From assembly GCF_031143425.1 (NCBI RefSeq), contig NW_027150014.1, forward strand, positions 62,001 to 126,000: a DNA stretch of 64,000 bases, in the 5' to 3' direction. The position numbers were made by a program, and so were the translations under genes. This stretch comes from Pleurodeles waltl. Lineage: Eukaryota > Chordata > Amphibia > Caudata > Salamandridae. This document shows positions 1 to 10,791 of this stretch, piece after piece (the stretch's first letter is position 1; each line of letters begins with the position of its first letter). The notes beneath the pieces are model-generated. The model saw only the letters and a list, made by a program, of their open reading frames with translations, was not told where the DNA came from and searched no databases.

Positions 1-65
1 CCTAGGGAAACCTACCAAACCTGTGCATTTCTGAAAACTAGAGACCTAGGGGAATCCAAGGAGGG
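1..65. repeat. Partial monomer at left edge
   Basis: These bases match the last 65 positions of the monomer, from CCTAGGGAAACC to the AAGGAGGG just before the GTGACTTGCG phase mark. The array therefore continues to the left of the window. Confidence 0.95.
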
Positions 66-448
66 GTGACTTGCGGGGATCGGACCAGGTTCTGTTACCC
101 AGAATCCTTTGCAAACCTCAAAATTTGGCTAAAAAAACACATGTTCCTCATATTTCAGTGGCAGAAAGTTCTGTAATCTGAGAAGAGCTACAAATTTCCT
201 TCCACCCAGCGTTCCCCCAAGTCTCCCGATAAAAATGATACCTCACTTGCGGGGGTAGGCCTAGCGCCGGCGACAGGAAACACCCCAAAGCGCTACGTGG
301 ACACATCCTAAATTTTGGAAAAAAACAGAGGTGTTTTTTGCGAAGTGCCTACCTGTAGATTTTGGCCTCTAGCTCAGCCGGCACCTAGGGAAACCTACCA
401 AACCTGTGCATTTCTGAAAACTAGAGACCTAGGGGAATCCAAGGAAGT
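66..448. repeat. Divergent monomer, paralogue of 15771
   Basis: It has GGATCGG instead of GGCTCGG, CTCATATTTCAGTGG, CTGTAATCTGAGAAGAG, CTTGCGGGGGTAGG, and CGCTACGTGG. The GGATCGG, CATATTTCAG and CGCTACG changes are shared with the monomer at 15771, 41 units away, so the two are closer to each other than to their neighbours. The TAA created at the CTGTAATC site breaks the recurrent open frame. Confidence 0.9.
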
Positions 449-752
449 GTGACTTGCGGGGCTCGGACCAGGTTCTGTTACCCAGAATCCTTTGCAAACC
501 TCAAAATTTGGCTAAAAAAACACATGTTCCTCACATTTCTGTGGCAGAAAGTTCTGGAATCTGAGAGGAGCTACAAATTTCCTTCCACCCAGCGTTCCCC
601 CAAGTCTCCCGATAAAAATGATACCTCAATTGCGTGGGTAGGCCTAGCGCCGGCGACAGGAAACACCCCAAAGCGCAACGTGGACACATCCTAAATTTTG
701 GAAAAAAACAGAGGTGTTTCTTGCGAAGTGCCTACCTGTAGATTTTGGCCTC

Positions 753-764
753 TAGCTCAGCCGG
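753..764 (+). promoter_or_regulatory. A-box-like motif (RNA polymerase III type), representative
   Basis: TAGCTCAGCCGG fits the tRNA internal A-box pattern TRGCNNAGYNGG at every defined position, and the site is present in nearly every monomer (for example 4968-4979 in the reference unit). There is no tRNA cloverleaf around it: no D-stem or acceptor pairing is visible. The pattern is degenerate, so chance is a real alternative. No transcription evidence exists in sequence alone. Confidence 0.25.
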
Positions 765-842
765 CACCTAGGGAAACCTACCAAACCTGTGCATTTCTGA
801 AAACTAGAGACCTAGGGGAATCCAAGGAGGGGTGACTTGCGG

Positions 843-852
843 GGTTCGGACC
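843..852 (+). promoter_or_regulatory. B-box-like motif, representative
   Basis: GGTTCGGACC resembles the RNA polymerase III B box (GGTTCGANNCC) with a mismatch at the usual A, 90 bases after the A-box-like site at 753. Only monomers with the GGGTTCGG variant (832, 26495, 29942, 30709, 34542, 37988, 51365, 56727, 62089) reach this fit; most have GGCTCGGACC, a weaker match. The spacing is longer than in ordinary tRNA genes. Confidence 0.18.
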
Positions 853-1099
853 AGGTTCTGTTACCCAGAATCCTTTGCAAACCTCAAAATTTGGCTAAAA
901 AAACACATGTTCCTCACATTTCTGTGGCAGAAAGTTCTGGAATCTGAGAGGAGCTACAAATTTCCTTCCACCCAGCGTTCCCCCAAGTCTCCCGATAAAA
1001 ATGATACCTCACTTGTGTGGGTAGGCCTAGCGCCGGCGACAGACAACACCCCAAAGCGCAACGTGGACACATCCTAAATTTTGGAAAAAAACCGAGGTG

Positions 1100-1105
1100 T
1101 TTTTT
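1100..1105 (+). terminator. T6 tract, possible Pol III terminator, representative
   Basis: A run of six T (GGTGTTTTTTGCG) ends about 350 bases after the A-box-like site at 753 and lies about 30 bases before the next A-box-like site. The tract is present in most monomers but broken to TTTCTT in about 19. Its role as a terminator is speculative and depends on the A and B boxes being real. Confidence 0.2.
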
Positions 1106-2363
1106 GCGAAGTGCCTACGTGTAGACTTTGGCCTCTAGCTCAGCCGGCACCTAGGGAAACCTACCAAACCTGTGCATTTCTGAAAACTATAGACCTAGGG
1201 GAATCCAAGGAGGGGTGACTTGCGGGACTCGGACCAGGTTCTGTTACCCAGAATCCTTTGCAAACCTCAAAATTTGGCTAAAAAAACACATGTTCCTCAC
1301 ATTTCTGTGGCAGAAAGTTCTGGAATCTGAGAGGAGCTACACATTTCCTTCCACCCAGCGTTCCCCCAAGTCTCCCGATAAAAATGATACCTCACTTGCG
1401 TGGGTAGGCCTAGCGCCGGCGACAGGAAACACCCCAAAGCGCAACGTGGACACATCCTAAATTTTTGAAAAAAACAGAGGTGTTTTTTGCGAAGTGCCTA
1501 CCTGTAGATTTTGGCCTCTAGCTCAGCCGGCACCTAGGGAAACCTACCAAACCTGTGCATTTCTGAAAACTAGAGACCTAGGGGAATCCAAGGAGGGGTG
1601 ACTTGCGGGGCTCGGACCAGGTTCTGTTACCCAGAATCCTTTGCAAACCTCAAAATTTGGCTAAAAAAACACATGTTCCTCACATTTCTGTGGCAGAAAG
1701 TTCTGGAATCTGAGAGGAGCTACAAATTTCCTTCCACCCAGCGTTCCCCCAAGTCTCCCGATAAAAATGATACCTCACTTGCGTGGGTAGGCCTAGCGCC
1801 GGCGACAGGAAACACCCCAAAGCGCAACGTTGACACATCCTAAATTTTGGAAAAAAACAGAGGTGTTTTTTGCGAAGTGCCTACCCGTAGATTTTGGCCT
1901 CTAGCTCAGCCGGCACCTAGGGAAACCTACCAAACCTGTGCATTTCTGAAAACTAGAGACCTAGGGGAATCCAAGGAGGGGTGACTTGCGGGGCTCGGAC
2001 CAGGTTCTGTTACCCAGAATCCTTTGCAAACCTCAAAATTTGGCTAAAAAAACACATGTTCCTCACATTTCTGTGGCAGAAAGTTCTGGAATCTGAGAGG
2101 AGCTACAAATTTCCTTCCACCCAGCGTTCCCCCAAGTCTCCCGATAAAAATGATACCTCACTTGCGTGGGTAGGCCTAGCGCCGGCGACAGGAAACACCC
2201 CAAAGCGCAACGTGGACACATCCTAAATTGTGGAAAAAAACAGAGGTGTTTTTTGCGAAGTGCCTACCTGTAGATTTTGGCCTCTAGCTCAGCCGGCACC
2301 TAGGGAAACCTACCAAACCTGTGCATTTCTGAAAACTAGAGACCAAGGGGAATCCAAGGAGGG

Positions 2364-3514
2364 GTGACTTGCGGGGCTCGGACCAGGTTCTGTTACCCAG
2401 AATCCTTTGCAAACCTCAAAATTTGGCTAAAAAAACACATGTCCCTCACATTTCTGTGGCAGAAAGTTCTGGAATCTGAGAGGAGCTACAAATTTCCTTC
2501 CACCCAGCGTTCCCCCAAGTCTCCCGATAAAAATGATACCTCACTTGCGTGGGTAGGCCTAGCGCCGGCGACAGGAAACACCCCAAAGCGCAACGTGGAC
2601 ACATCCTAAATTTTGGAAAAAAACAGAGGTGTTTTTTGCGAAGTGCCTACCTGTAGATTTTGGCCTCTAGCTCAGCCGGCACCTAGGGAAACCTACCAAA
2701 CCTGTGCATTTCTGAAAACTAGAGACCTAGGGGAATCCAAGGAGGGGTGACTTGCGGGGCTCGGACCAGGTTCTGTTACCCAGAATCCTTTGCAAACCTC
2801 AAAATTTGGCTAAAAAAACGCATGTTCCTCACATTTCTGTGGCAGAAAGTTCTGGAATCTGAGAGGAGCTACAAATTTCCTTCCACCCAGCGTTCCCCCA
2901 AGTCTCCCGATAAAAATGATACCTCACTTGCGTGGGTAGGCCTAGCGCCGGCGACAGACAACACCCCAAAGCGCAACGTGGACACATCCTAAATTTTGGA
3001 AAAAAAACAGAGGTGTTTTTTGCGAAGTGCCTACCTGTAGACTTTGGCCTCTAGCTCAGCCGGCACCTAGGGAAACCTACCAAACCTGTGCATTTCTGAA
3101 AACTATAGACCTAGGGGAATCCAAGGAGGGGTGACTTGCGGGGCTCGGACCAGGTTCTGTTACCCAGAATCCTTTGCAAACCTCAAAATTTGGCTAAAAA
3201 AACACATGTTCCTCACATTTCTGTGGCAGAAAGTTCTGGAATCTGAGAGGAGCTACAAATTTCCTTCCACCCAGCGTTCCCCCAAGTCTCCCGATAAAAA
3301 TGATACCTCACTTGCGTGGGTAGGCCTAGCGCCGGCGACAGGAAACACCCCAAAGCGCAACGTGGACACATCCTAAATTTTGGAAAAAAAACAGAGGTGT
3401 TTTTTGCGAAGTGCCTACCTGTAGATTTTGGCCTCTAGCTCAGCCGGCACCTAGGGAAACCTACCAAACCTGTGCATTTCTGAAAACTAGAGACCTAGGG
3501 GAATCCAAGGAGGG
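2364..3514. repeat. S-R-plain trimer, copy 1
   Basis: Three monomers are marked in order by ATGTCCCTC (S type, preceded by GAGACCAAGGGG), by AACGCATGTTCC plus GACAGACAAC and TAGACTTTGG (R/D type), and by a plain unit preceded by ACTATAGACC. The same ordered trio recurs at 6197, 7346 and 11941. The second and third monomers here are 384 bases because of an A8 tract. Confidence 0.88.
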
Positions 3515-3897
3515 GTGACTTGCGGGGCTCGGACCAGGTTCTGTTACCCAGAATCCTTTGCAAACCTCAAAATTTGGCTAAAAAAACACGTGTTCCTCAC
3601 ATTTCTGTGGCAGAAAGTTCTGGAATCTGAGAGGAGCTACAAATTTCCTTCCACCCAGCATTCCCCCAAGTCTCCCGATAAAAATGATACCTCACTTGCG
3701 TGGGTAGGCCTAGCGCCGGCGACAGGAAACACCCCAAAGCGCAACGTGGACACATCCTAAATTTTGGAAAAAAACAGAGGTGTTTTTTGCGAAGTGCCTA
3801 CCCGTAGATTTTGGCCTCTAGCTCAGCCGGCACCTGGGGAAACCTACCAAACCTGTGCATTTCTGAAAACTAGAGACCTAGGGGAATCCAAGGAGGG

Positions 3898-5046
3898 GTG
3901 ACTTGCGGGGCTTGGACCAGGTTCTGTTACCCAGAATCCTTTGCAAACCTCAAAATTTGGTTAAAAAAACACATGTTCCTCACATTTCTGTGGCAGAAAG
4001 TTCTGGAATCTGAGAGGAGCTACAAATTTCCTTCCACCCAGCGTTCCCCCAAGTCTCCCGATAAAAATGATACTTCACTTGCGTGGGTAGGCCTAGCGCC
4101 GGCGACAGGAAACACCCCAAAGCGCAACGTGGACACATCCTAAATTTTGGAAAAAAACAGAGGTGTTTTTTGCGAAGTGCCTACCTGTAGATTTTGGCCT
4201 CTAGCTCAGCCGGCACCTAGGGAAACCTACCAAACCTGTGCATTTCTGAAAACTAGAGACCTAGGGGAATCCAAGGAGGGGTGACTTGCGGGGCTCGGAC
4301 CAGGTTCTGTTACCCAGAATCCTTTGCAAACCTCAAAATTTGGCTAAAAAAACACATGTTCCTCACATTTCTGTGGCAGAAAGTTCTGGAATCTGAGAGG
4401 AGCTACAAATTTCCTTCCACCCAGCGTTCCCTCAAGTCTCCCGATAAAAATGATACCTCACTTGCGTGGGTAGGCCTAGCGCCGGCGACAGGAAACACCC
4501 CAAAGCGCAACGTGGACACATCCTAAATTTTGGAAAAAAACAGAGGTGTTTTTTGCTAAGTGCCTACCTGTAGATTTTGGCCTCTAGCTCAGCCGGCACC
4601 TAGGGAAACCTACCAAACCTGTGCATTTCTGAAAACTAGAGACCTAGGGGAATCCAAGGAGGGGTGACTTGCGGGGCTCGGACCAGGTTCTGTTACCCAG
4701 AATCCTTTGCAAACCTCAAAATTTGGCTAAAAAAACACATGTTCCTCACATTTCTGTGGCAGAAAGTTCTGGAATCTGAGAGGAGCTACAAATTTCCTTC
4801 CACCCAGCGTTCCCCCAAGTCTCCCGATAAAAATGATACCTCACTTGCGTGGGTAGGCCTAGCGCCGGCGACAGGAAACACCCCAAAGCGCAACGTGGAC
4901 ACATCCTAAATTTTGGAAAAAAACAGAGGTGTTTTTTGCGAAGTGCCTACCTGTAGATTTTGGCCTCTAGCTCAGCCGGCACCTAGGGAAACCTACCAAA
5001 CCTGTGCATTTCTGAAAACTAGAGACCTAGGGGAATCCAAGGAGGG
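3898..5046. repeat. W-L-plain trimer, copy 1
   Basis: The first unit has GGCTTGG, TTTGGTTAAAAAAAC and GATACTTCAC. The second has TTCCCTCAAG and TTTTTGCTAAG. The third is the reference monomer. The same ordered trio is found at 8495 and 9644. Confidence 0.9.
4664..5046. repeat. Reference monomer (majority sequence)
   Basis: This copy carries the majority base at every position I compared and is exactly 383 bases, about 49% GC (187 of 383 by hand count). In order it contains: GTGACTTGCGGGGCTCGG; an A7 tract at 4729-4735; a pyrimidine-rich stretch (TTCCTTCCACCC) near 4796; a GC palindrome cluster (TAGGCCTA then CGCCGGCG) near 4854-4870; a second A7 tract at 4917-4923; a T6 tract near 4932-4937; TAGCTCAGCCGG at 4968-4979; and two CCTAGG sites. 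There are 12 CpG dinucleotides where base composition would predict about 22-23. No tRNA cloverleaf, transposase motif or long terminal repeat is visible. Confidence 0.95.
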
Positions 5047-6196
5047 GTGACTTGCGGGGCTCGTACCAGGTTCTGTTACCCAGAATCCTTTGCAAACCTC
5101 AAAATTTGGCTAAAAAAACACATGTTCCTCACATTTCTGAGGCAGAAAGTTCTGGAATCTGAGAGGAACTACAAATTTCCTTCCACCCAGCGTTCCCCCA
5201 AGTCTCCTGATAAAAATGATACCTCACTTGCGTGGGTAGGCCTAGCGCCGGCGACAGGAAACACCCCAAAACGCAACGTGGACACATCCTAAATTTTGGA
5301 AAAAAACAGAGGTGTTTTTTGCGAAGTGCCTACCTGTAGATTTTGGCCTCTAGCACAGCCGGCACCTAGGGAAACCTACCAAACCTGTGCATTTCTGAAC
5401 ATTAGAGACCTAGGGGAATCCAAGGAGGGGTGACTTGCGGGGCTCGGACCAGGTTCTGTTACCCAGAATCCTTTGCAAACCTCCAAATTTGGCTAAAAAA
5501 ACACATGTTCCTCACATTTCTGTGGCAGAAAGTTCTGGAATCTGAGAGGAGCTACAAATTTCCTTCTACCCAGCGTTCCCCCAAGTCTCCCGATAAAAAT
5601 GATACCTCACTTGCGTGGGTAGGCCTAGCGCCGGCGACAGGAAACACCCCAAAGCGCAACGTGGACACATCCTAAATTTTGGAAAAAAAACAGAGGTGTT
5701 TTTTGCGAAGTGCCTACCCGTAGATTTTGGCCTCTAGCTCAGCCGGCACCTAGGGAAACCTACCAAACCTGTGCATGTCTCAAAACTAGAGACCTAGGGG
5801 AATCCAAGGAAGGGTGACTTGCGGGGCTCGGACCAGGTTCTGTTACCCAGAATCCTTTGCAAACCTCAAAATTTGGCTAAAAAAACACATGTTCCTCACA
5901 TTTCTGTGGCAGAAAGTTCTGGAATCTGAGAGGAGCTACAAATTTCCTTCCACCCAGCGTTCCCCCAAGTCTCCCGATAAAAATGATACCTCACTTGCGT
6001 GGGTAGGCCTAGCGCCGGTGAAAGGAAACACCCCAAAGCGCAACGTGGACACATCCTAAATTTTGGAAAAAAACAGAGGTGTTTTTTGCGAAGTGCCTAC
6101 CTGTAGATTTTGGCCTCTAGCTCAGCCGGCACCTAGGGAAACCTACCAAACCTGTGCATTTCTGAAAACTAGAGACCAAGGGGAATCCAAGGAGGG

Positions 6197-7345
6197 GTGA
6201 CTTGCGGGGCTCGGACCAGGTTCTGTTACCCAGAATCCTTTGCAAACCTCAAAATTTGGCTAAAAAAACACATGTCCCTCACATTTCTGTGGCAGAAAGT
6301 TCTGGAATCTGAGAGGAGCTACAAATTTCCTTCCACCCAGCGTTCCCCCAAGTCTCCCGATAAAAATGATACCTCACTTGCGTGGGTAGGCCTAGCGCCG
6401 GCGACAGGAAACACCCCAAAGCGCAACGTGGACACATCCTAAATTTTGGAAAAAAACAGAGGTGTTTTTTGCGAAGTGCCTACCTGTAGATTTTGGCCTC
6501 TAGCTCAGCCGGCACCTAGGGAAACCTACCAAACCTGTGCATTTCTGAAAACTAGAGACCTAGCGGAATCCAAGGAGGGGTGACTTGCGGGGCTCGGACC
6601 AGGTTCTGTTACCCAGAATCCTTTGCAAACCTCAAAATTTGGCTAAAAAAACGCATGTTCCTCATATTTCTGTGGCAGAAAGTTCTGGAATCTGAGAGGA
6701 GCTACAAATTTCCTTCCACCCAGCGTTCCCCCAAGTCTCCCGATAAAAATGATACCTCACTTGCGTGGGTAGGCCTAGCGCCGGCGACAGACAACACCCC
6801 AAAGCGCAACGTGGACACATCCTAAATTTTGGAAAAAAACAGAGGTGTTTTTTGCGAAGTGCCTACCTGTAGACTTTGGCCTCTAGCTCAGCCGGCACCT
6901 AGGGAAACCTACCAAACCTGTGCATTTCTGAAAACTATAGACCTAGGGGAATCCAAGGAGGGGTGACTTGCGGGGCTCGGACCAGGTTCTGTTACCCAGA
7001 ATCCTTTGCAAACCTCAAAATTTGGCTAAAAAAACACATGTTCCTCACATTTCTGTGGCAGAAAGTTCTGGAATCTGAGAGGAGCTACAAATTTCCTTCC
7101 ACCCAGCGTTCCCCCAAGTCTCCCGATAAAAATGATACCTCACTTGCGTGGGTAGGCCTAGCGCCGGCGACAGGAAACACCCCAAAGCGCAACGTGGACA
7201 CATCCTAAATTTTGGAAAAAAACAGAGGTGTTTTTTGCGAAGTGCCTACCTGTAGATTTTGGCCTCTAGCTCAGCCGGCACCTAGGGAAACCTACCAAAC
7301 CTGTGCATTTCTGAAAACTAGAGACCAAGGGGAATCCAAGGAGGG
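6197..7345. repeat. S-R-plain trimer, copy 2
   Basis: Same ordered marks as the trio at 2364. The middle monomer also has CCTAGCGGAATCC in front and CTCATATTTCTG. Both extra marks recur in the copy at 11941, so these two are the closest relatives of the four copies. Confidence 0.9.
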
Positions 7346-8494
7346 GTGACTTGCGGGGCTCGGACCAGGTTCTGTTACCCAGAATCCTTTGCAAACCTCA
7401 AAATTTGGCTAAAAAAACACATGTCCCTCACATTTCTGTGGCAGAAAGTTCTGGAATCTGAGAGGAGCTACAAATTTCCTTCCACCCAGCGTTCCCCCAA
7501 GTCTCCCGATAAAAATGATACCTCACTTGCGTGGGTAGGCCTAGCGCCGGCGACAGGAAACACCCCAAAGCGCAACGTGGACACATCCTAAATTTTGGAA
7601 AAAAACAGAGGTGTTTTTTGCGAAGTGCCTACCTGTAGATTTTGGCCTCTAGCTCAGCCGGCACCTAGGGAAACCTACCAAACCTGTGCATTTCTGAAAA
7701 CTAGAGACCTAGGGGAATCCAAGGAGGGGTGACTTGCGGGGCTCGGACCAGGTTCTGTTACCCAGAATCCTTTGCAAACCTCAAAATTTGGCTAAAAAAA
7801 CGCATGTTCCTCACATTTCTGTGGCAGAAAGTTCTGGAATCTGAGAGGAGCTACAAATTTCCTTCCACCCAGCGTTCCCCCAAGTCTCCCGATAAAAATG
7901 ATACCTCACTTGCGTGGGTAGGCCTAGCGCCGGCGACAGACAACACCCCAAAGCGCAACGTGGACACATCCTAAATTTTGGAAAAAAACAGAGGTGTTTT
8001 TTGCGAAGTGCCTACCTGTAGACTTTGGCCTCTAGCTCAGCCGGCACCTAGGGAAACCTACCAAACCTGTGCATTTCTGAAAACTATAGACCTAGGGGAA
8101 TCCAAGGAGGGGTGACTTGCGGGGCTCGGACCAGGTTCTGTTACCCAGAATCCTTTGCAAACCTCAAAATTTGGCTAAAAAAACACATGTTCCTCACATT
8201 TCTGTGGCAGAAAGTTCTGGAATCTGAGAGGAGCTACAAATTTCCTTCCACCCAGCGTTCCCCCAAGTCTCCCGATAAAAATGATACCTCACTTGCGTGG
8301 GTAGGCCTAGCGCCGGCGACAGGAAACACCCCAAAGCGCAACGTGGACACATCCTAAATTTTGGAAAAAAACAGAGGTGTTTTTTGCGAAGTGCCTACCC
8401 GTAGATTTTGGCCTCTAGCTCAGCCGGCACCTGGGGAAACCTACCAAAACTGTGCATTTCTGAAAACTAGAGACCTAGGGGAATCCAAGGAGGG
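7346..8494. repeat. S-R-plain trimer, copy 3 (tandem to copy 2)
   Basis: It lies directly next to the trio at 6197 and repeats the same three types without the CTAGCGG and CATATTTC changes. The third monomer ends with CACCTGGGGAAACC and CCAAAACTG; the first of these is shared with the end of the unit at 3515. The pattern fits a three-monomer amplification with templates drawn from the 2364-3900 block. Confidence 0.88.
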
Positions 8495-9643
8495 GTGACT
8501 TGCGGGGCTTGGACCAGGTTCTGTTACCCAGAATCCTTTGCAAACCTCAAAATTTGGTTAAAAAAACACATGTTCCTCACATTTCTGTGGCAGAAAGTTC
8601 TGGAATCTGAGAGGAGCTACAAATTTCCTTCCACCCAGCGTTCCCCCAAGTCTCCCGATAAAAATGATACTTCACTTGCGTGGGTAGGCCTAGCGCCGGC
8701 GACAGGAAACACCCCAAAGCGCAACGTGGACACATCCTAAATTTTGAAAAAAACAGAGGTGTTTTTTGCGAAGTGCCTACCTGTAGATTTTGGCCTCTAG
8801 CTCAGCCGGCACCTAGGGAAACCTACCAAACCTGTGCATTTCTGAAAACTAGAGACCTAGGGGAATCCAAGGAGGGGTGACTTGCGGGGCTCGGACCAGG
8901 TTCTGTTACCCAGAATCCTTTGCAAACCTCAAAATTTGGCTAAAAAAACACATGTTCCTCACATTTCTGTGGCAGAAAGTTCTGGAATCTGAGAGGAGCT
9001 ACAAATTTCCTTCCACCCAGCGTTCCCTCAAGTCTCCCGATAAAAATGATACCTCACTTGCGTGGGTAGGCCTAGCGCCGGCGACAGGAAACACCCCAAA
9101 GCGCAACGTGGACACATCCTAAATTTTGGAAAAAAAACAGAGGTGTTTTTTGCTAAGTGCCTACCTGTAGATTTTGGCCTCTAGCTCAGCCGGCACCTAG
9201 GGAAACCTACCAAACCTGTGCATTTCTGAAAACTAGAGACCTAGGGGAATCCAAGGAGGGGTGACTTGCGGGGCTCGGACCAGGTTCTGTTACCCAGAAT
9301 CCTTTGCAAACCTCAAAATTTGGCTAAAAAAACACATGTTCCTCACATTTCTGTGGCAGAAAGTTCTGGAATCTGAGAGGAGCTACAAATTTCCTTCCAC
9401 CCAGCGTTCCCCCAAGTCTCCCGATAAAAATGATACCTCACTTGCGTGGGTAGGCCTAGCGCCGGCGACAGGAAACACCCCAAAGCGCAACGTGGACACA
9501 TCCTAAATTTTGGAAAAAAACAGAGGTGTTTTTTGCGAAGTGCCTACCTGTAGATTTTGGCCTCTAGCTCAGCCGGCACCTATGGAAACCTACCAAACCT
9601 GTGCATTTCTGAAAACTAGAGACCTAGGGGAATCCAAGGAGGG
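8495..9643. repeat. W-L-plain trimer, copy 2
   Basis: Same marks as the trio at 3898, but the first unit is 382 bases with TTTTGAAAAAAAC in place of TTTTGGAAAAAAAC, and the third ends in CACCTATGG. Both private marks are shared with the adjacent trio at 9644, so these two are a recent three-monomer tandem duplication. An A8 tract in the second unit restores the total to 1,149 bases. Confidence 0.92.
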
Positions 9644-10791
9644 GTGACTTGCGGGGCTTGGACCAGGTTCTGTTACCCAGAATCCTTTGCAAACCTCAAA
9701 ATTTGGTTAAAAAAACACATGTTCCTCACATTTCTGTGGCAGAAAGTTCTGGAATCTGAGAGGAGCTACAAATTTCCTTCCACCCAGCGTTCCCCCAAGT
9801 CTCCCGATAAAAATGATACTTCACTTGCGTGGGTAGGCCTAGCGCCGGCGACAGGAAACACCCCAAAGCGCAACGTGGACACATCCTAAATTTTGAAAAA
9901 AACAGAGGTGTTTTTTGCGAAGTGCCTACCTGTAGATTTTGGCCTCTAGCTCAGCCGGCACCTAGGGAAACCTACCAAACCTGTGCATTTCTGAAAACTA
10001 GAGACCTAGGGGAATCCAAGGAGGGGTGACTTGCGGGGCTCGGACCAGGTTCTGTTACCCAGAATCCTTTGCAAACCTCAAAATTTGGCTAAAAAAACAC
10101 ATGTTCCTCACATTTCTGTGGCAGAAAGTTCTGGAATCTGAGAGGAGCTACAAATTTCCTTCCACCCAGCGTTCCCTCAAGTCTCCCGATAAAAATGATA
10201 CCTCACTTGCGTGGGTAGGCCTAGCGCCGGCGACAGGAAACACCCCAAAGCGCAACGTGGACACATCCTAAATTTTGGAAAAAAACAGAGGTGTTTTTTG
10301 CTAAGTGCCTACCTGTAGATTTTGGCCTCTAGCTCAGCCGGCACCTAGGGAAACCTACCAAACCTGTGCATTTCTGAAAACTAGAGACCTAGGGGAATCC
10401 AAGGAGGGGTGACTTGCGGGGCTCGGACCAGGTTCTGTTACCCAGAATCCTTTGCAAACCTCAAAATTTGGCTAAAAAAACACATGTTCCTCACATTTCT
10501 GTGGCAGAAAGTTCTGGAATCTGAGAGGAGCTACAAATTTCCTTCCACCCAGCGTTCCCCCAAGTCTCCCGATAAAAATGATACCTCACTTGCGTGGGTA
10601 GGCCTAGCGCCGGCGACAGGAAACACCCCAAAGCGCAACGTGGACACATCCTAAATTTTGGAAAAAAACAGAGGTGTTTTTTGCGAAGTGCCTACCTGTA
10701 GATTTTGGCCTCTAGCTCAGCCGGCACCTATGGAAACCTACCAAACCTGTGCATTTCTGAAAACTAGAGACCTAGGGGAATCCAAGGAGGG
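9644..10791. repeat. W-L-plain trimer, copy 3
   Basis: Direct tandem duplicate of 8495-9643. It keeps the one-G deletion before the A7 tract and the CACCTATGG ending. It differs by lacking the extra A in the second unit. Confidence 0.92.

Larger units (their letters stand above)
3898..7345. repeat. Nine-unit segmental duplication, copy A
   Basis: The ordered series of marked monomers (W, L, plain, RN, Q, V, S, R-I-D, plain) is repeated in the same order at 9644-13089, 15 units away. Diagnostic strings in both copies include CTCGTACCAGG with CTGAGGCAG (RN), CCTCCAAATTTGG (Q), CATGTCTCAAAAC, GCCGGTGA (V) and CCTAGCGGAATCC. Private differences in this copy are GTGAAAGG in the V unit and an A8 tract in the Q unit. 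Confidence 0.92.

Noticed and set aside
441..451. Shine-Dalgarno-like AAGGAGG just before the recurrent GTG
   Set aside because: In most monomers AAGGAGG ends only one base before GTG, too close for ribosome loading, and the array is not bacterial in character. At this copy it is AAGGAAG.
449..694. 81-codon frame (and its copies in nearly every monomer) as a real gene family
   Set aside because: It starts at GTG, has no recognisable domain, sits in shifting frames because 383 is not a multiple of three, collects non-synonymous changes and stops, and is best explained as chance openness copied by the satellite.
4930..4951. CENP-B box on the minus strand
   Set aside because: The minus strand has CTTCGCAAAAAACACC, which begins like NTTCGNNNNANNCGGGN but lacks the essential CGGG. 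No other site in the monomer fits.
4852..4951. Stem from GGTAGGC (4852-4858) and GCCTACC (4945-4951)
   Set aside because: A 7-base inverted repeat with a loop of about 86 bases is expected by chance in a 383-base monomer and has no supporting pairs around it.
4960..5046. tRNA gene at TAGCTCAGCCGG
   Set aside because: Only the A-box-like string fits. I could not form a D-arm, anticodon arm or acceptor stem from the surrounding bases.
8680..8880. 66-codon frames in the other phase (also at 9829, 27063, 31278, 35110, 38556, 48128, 51933)
   Set aside because: They appear only where a one-base deletion (A6 tract, lost G before A7, or lost G before the T-run) joins two frames. They are products of indels, not genes.
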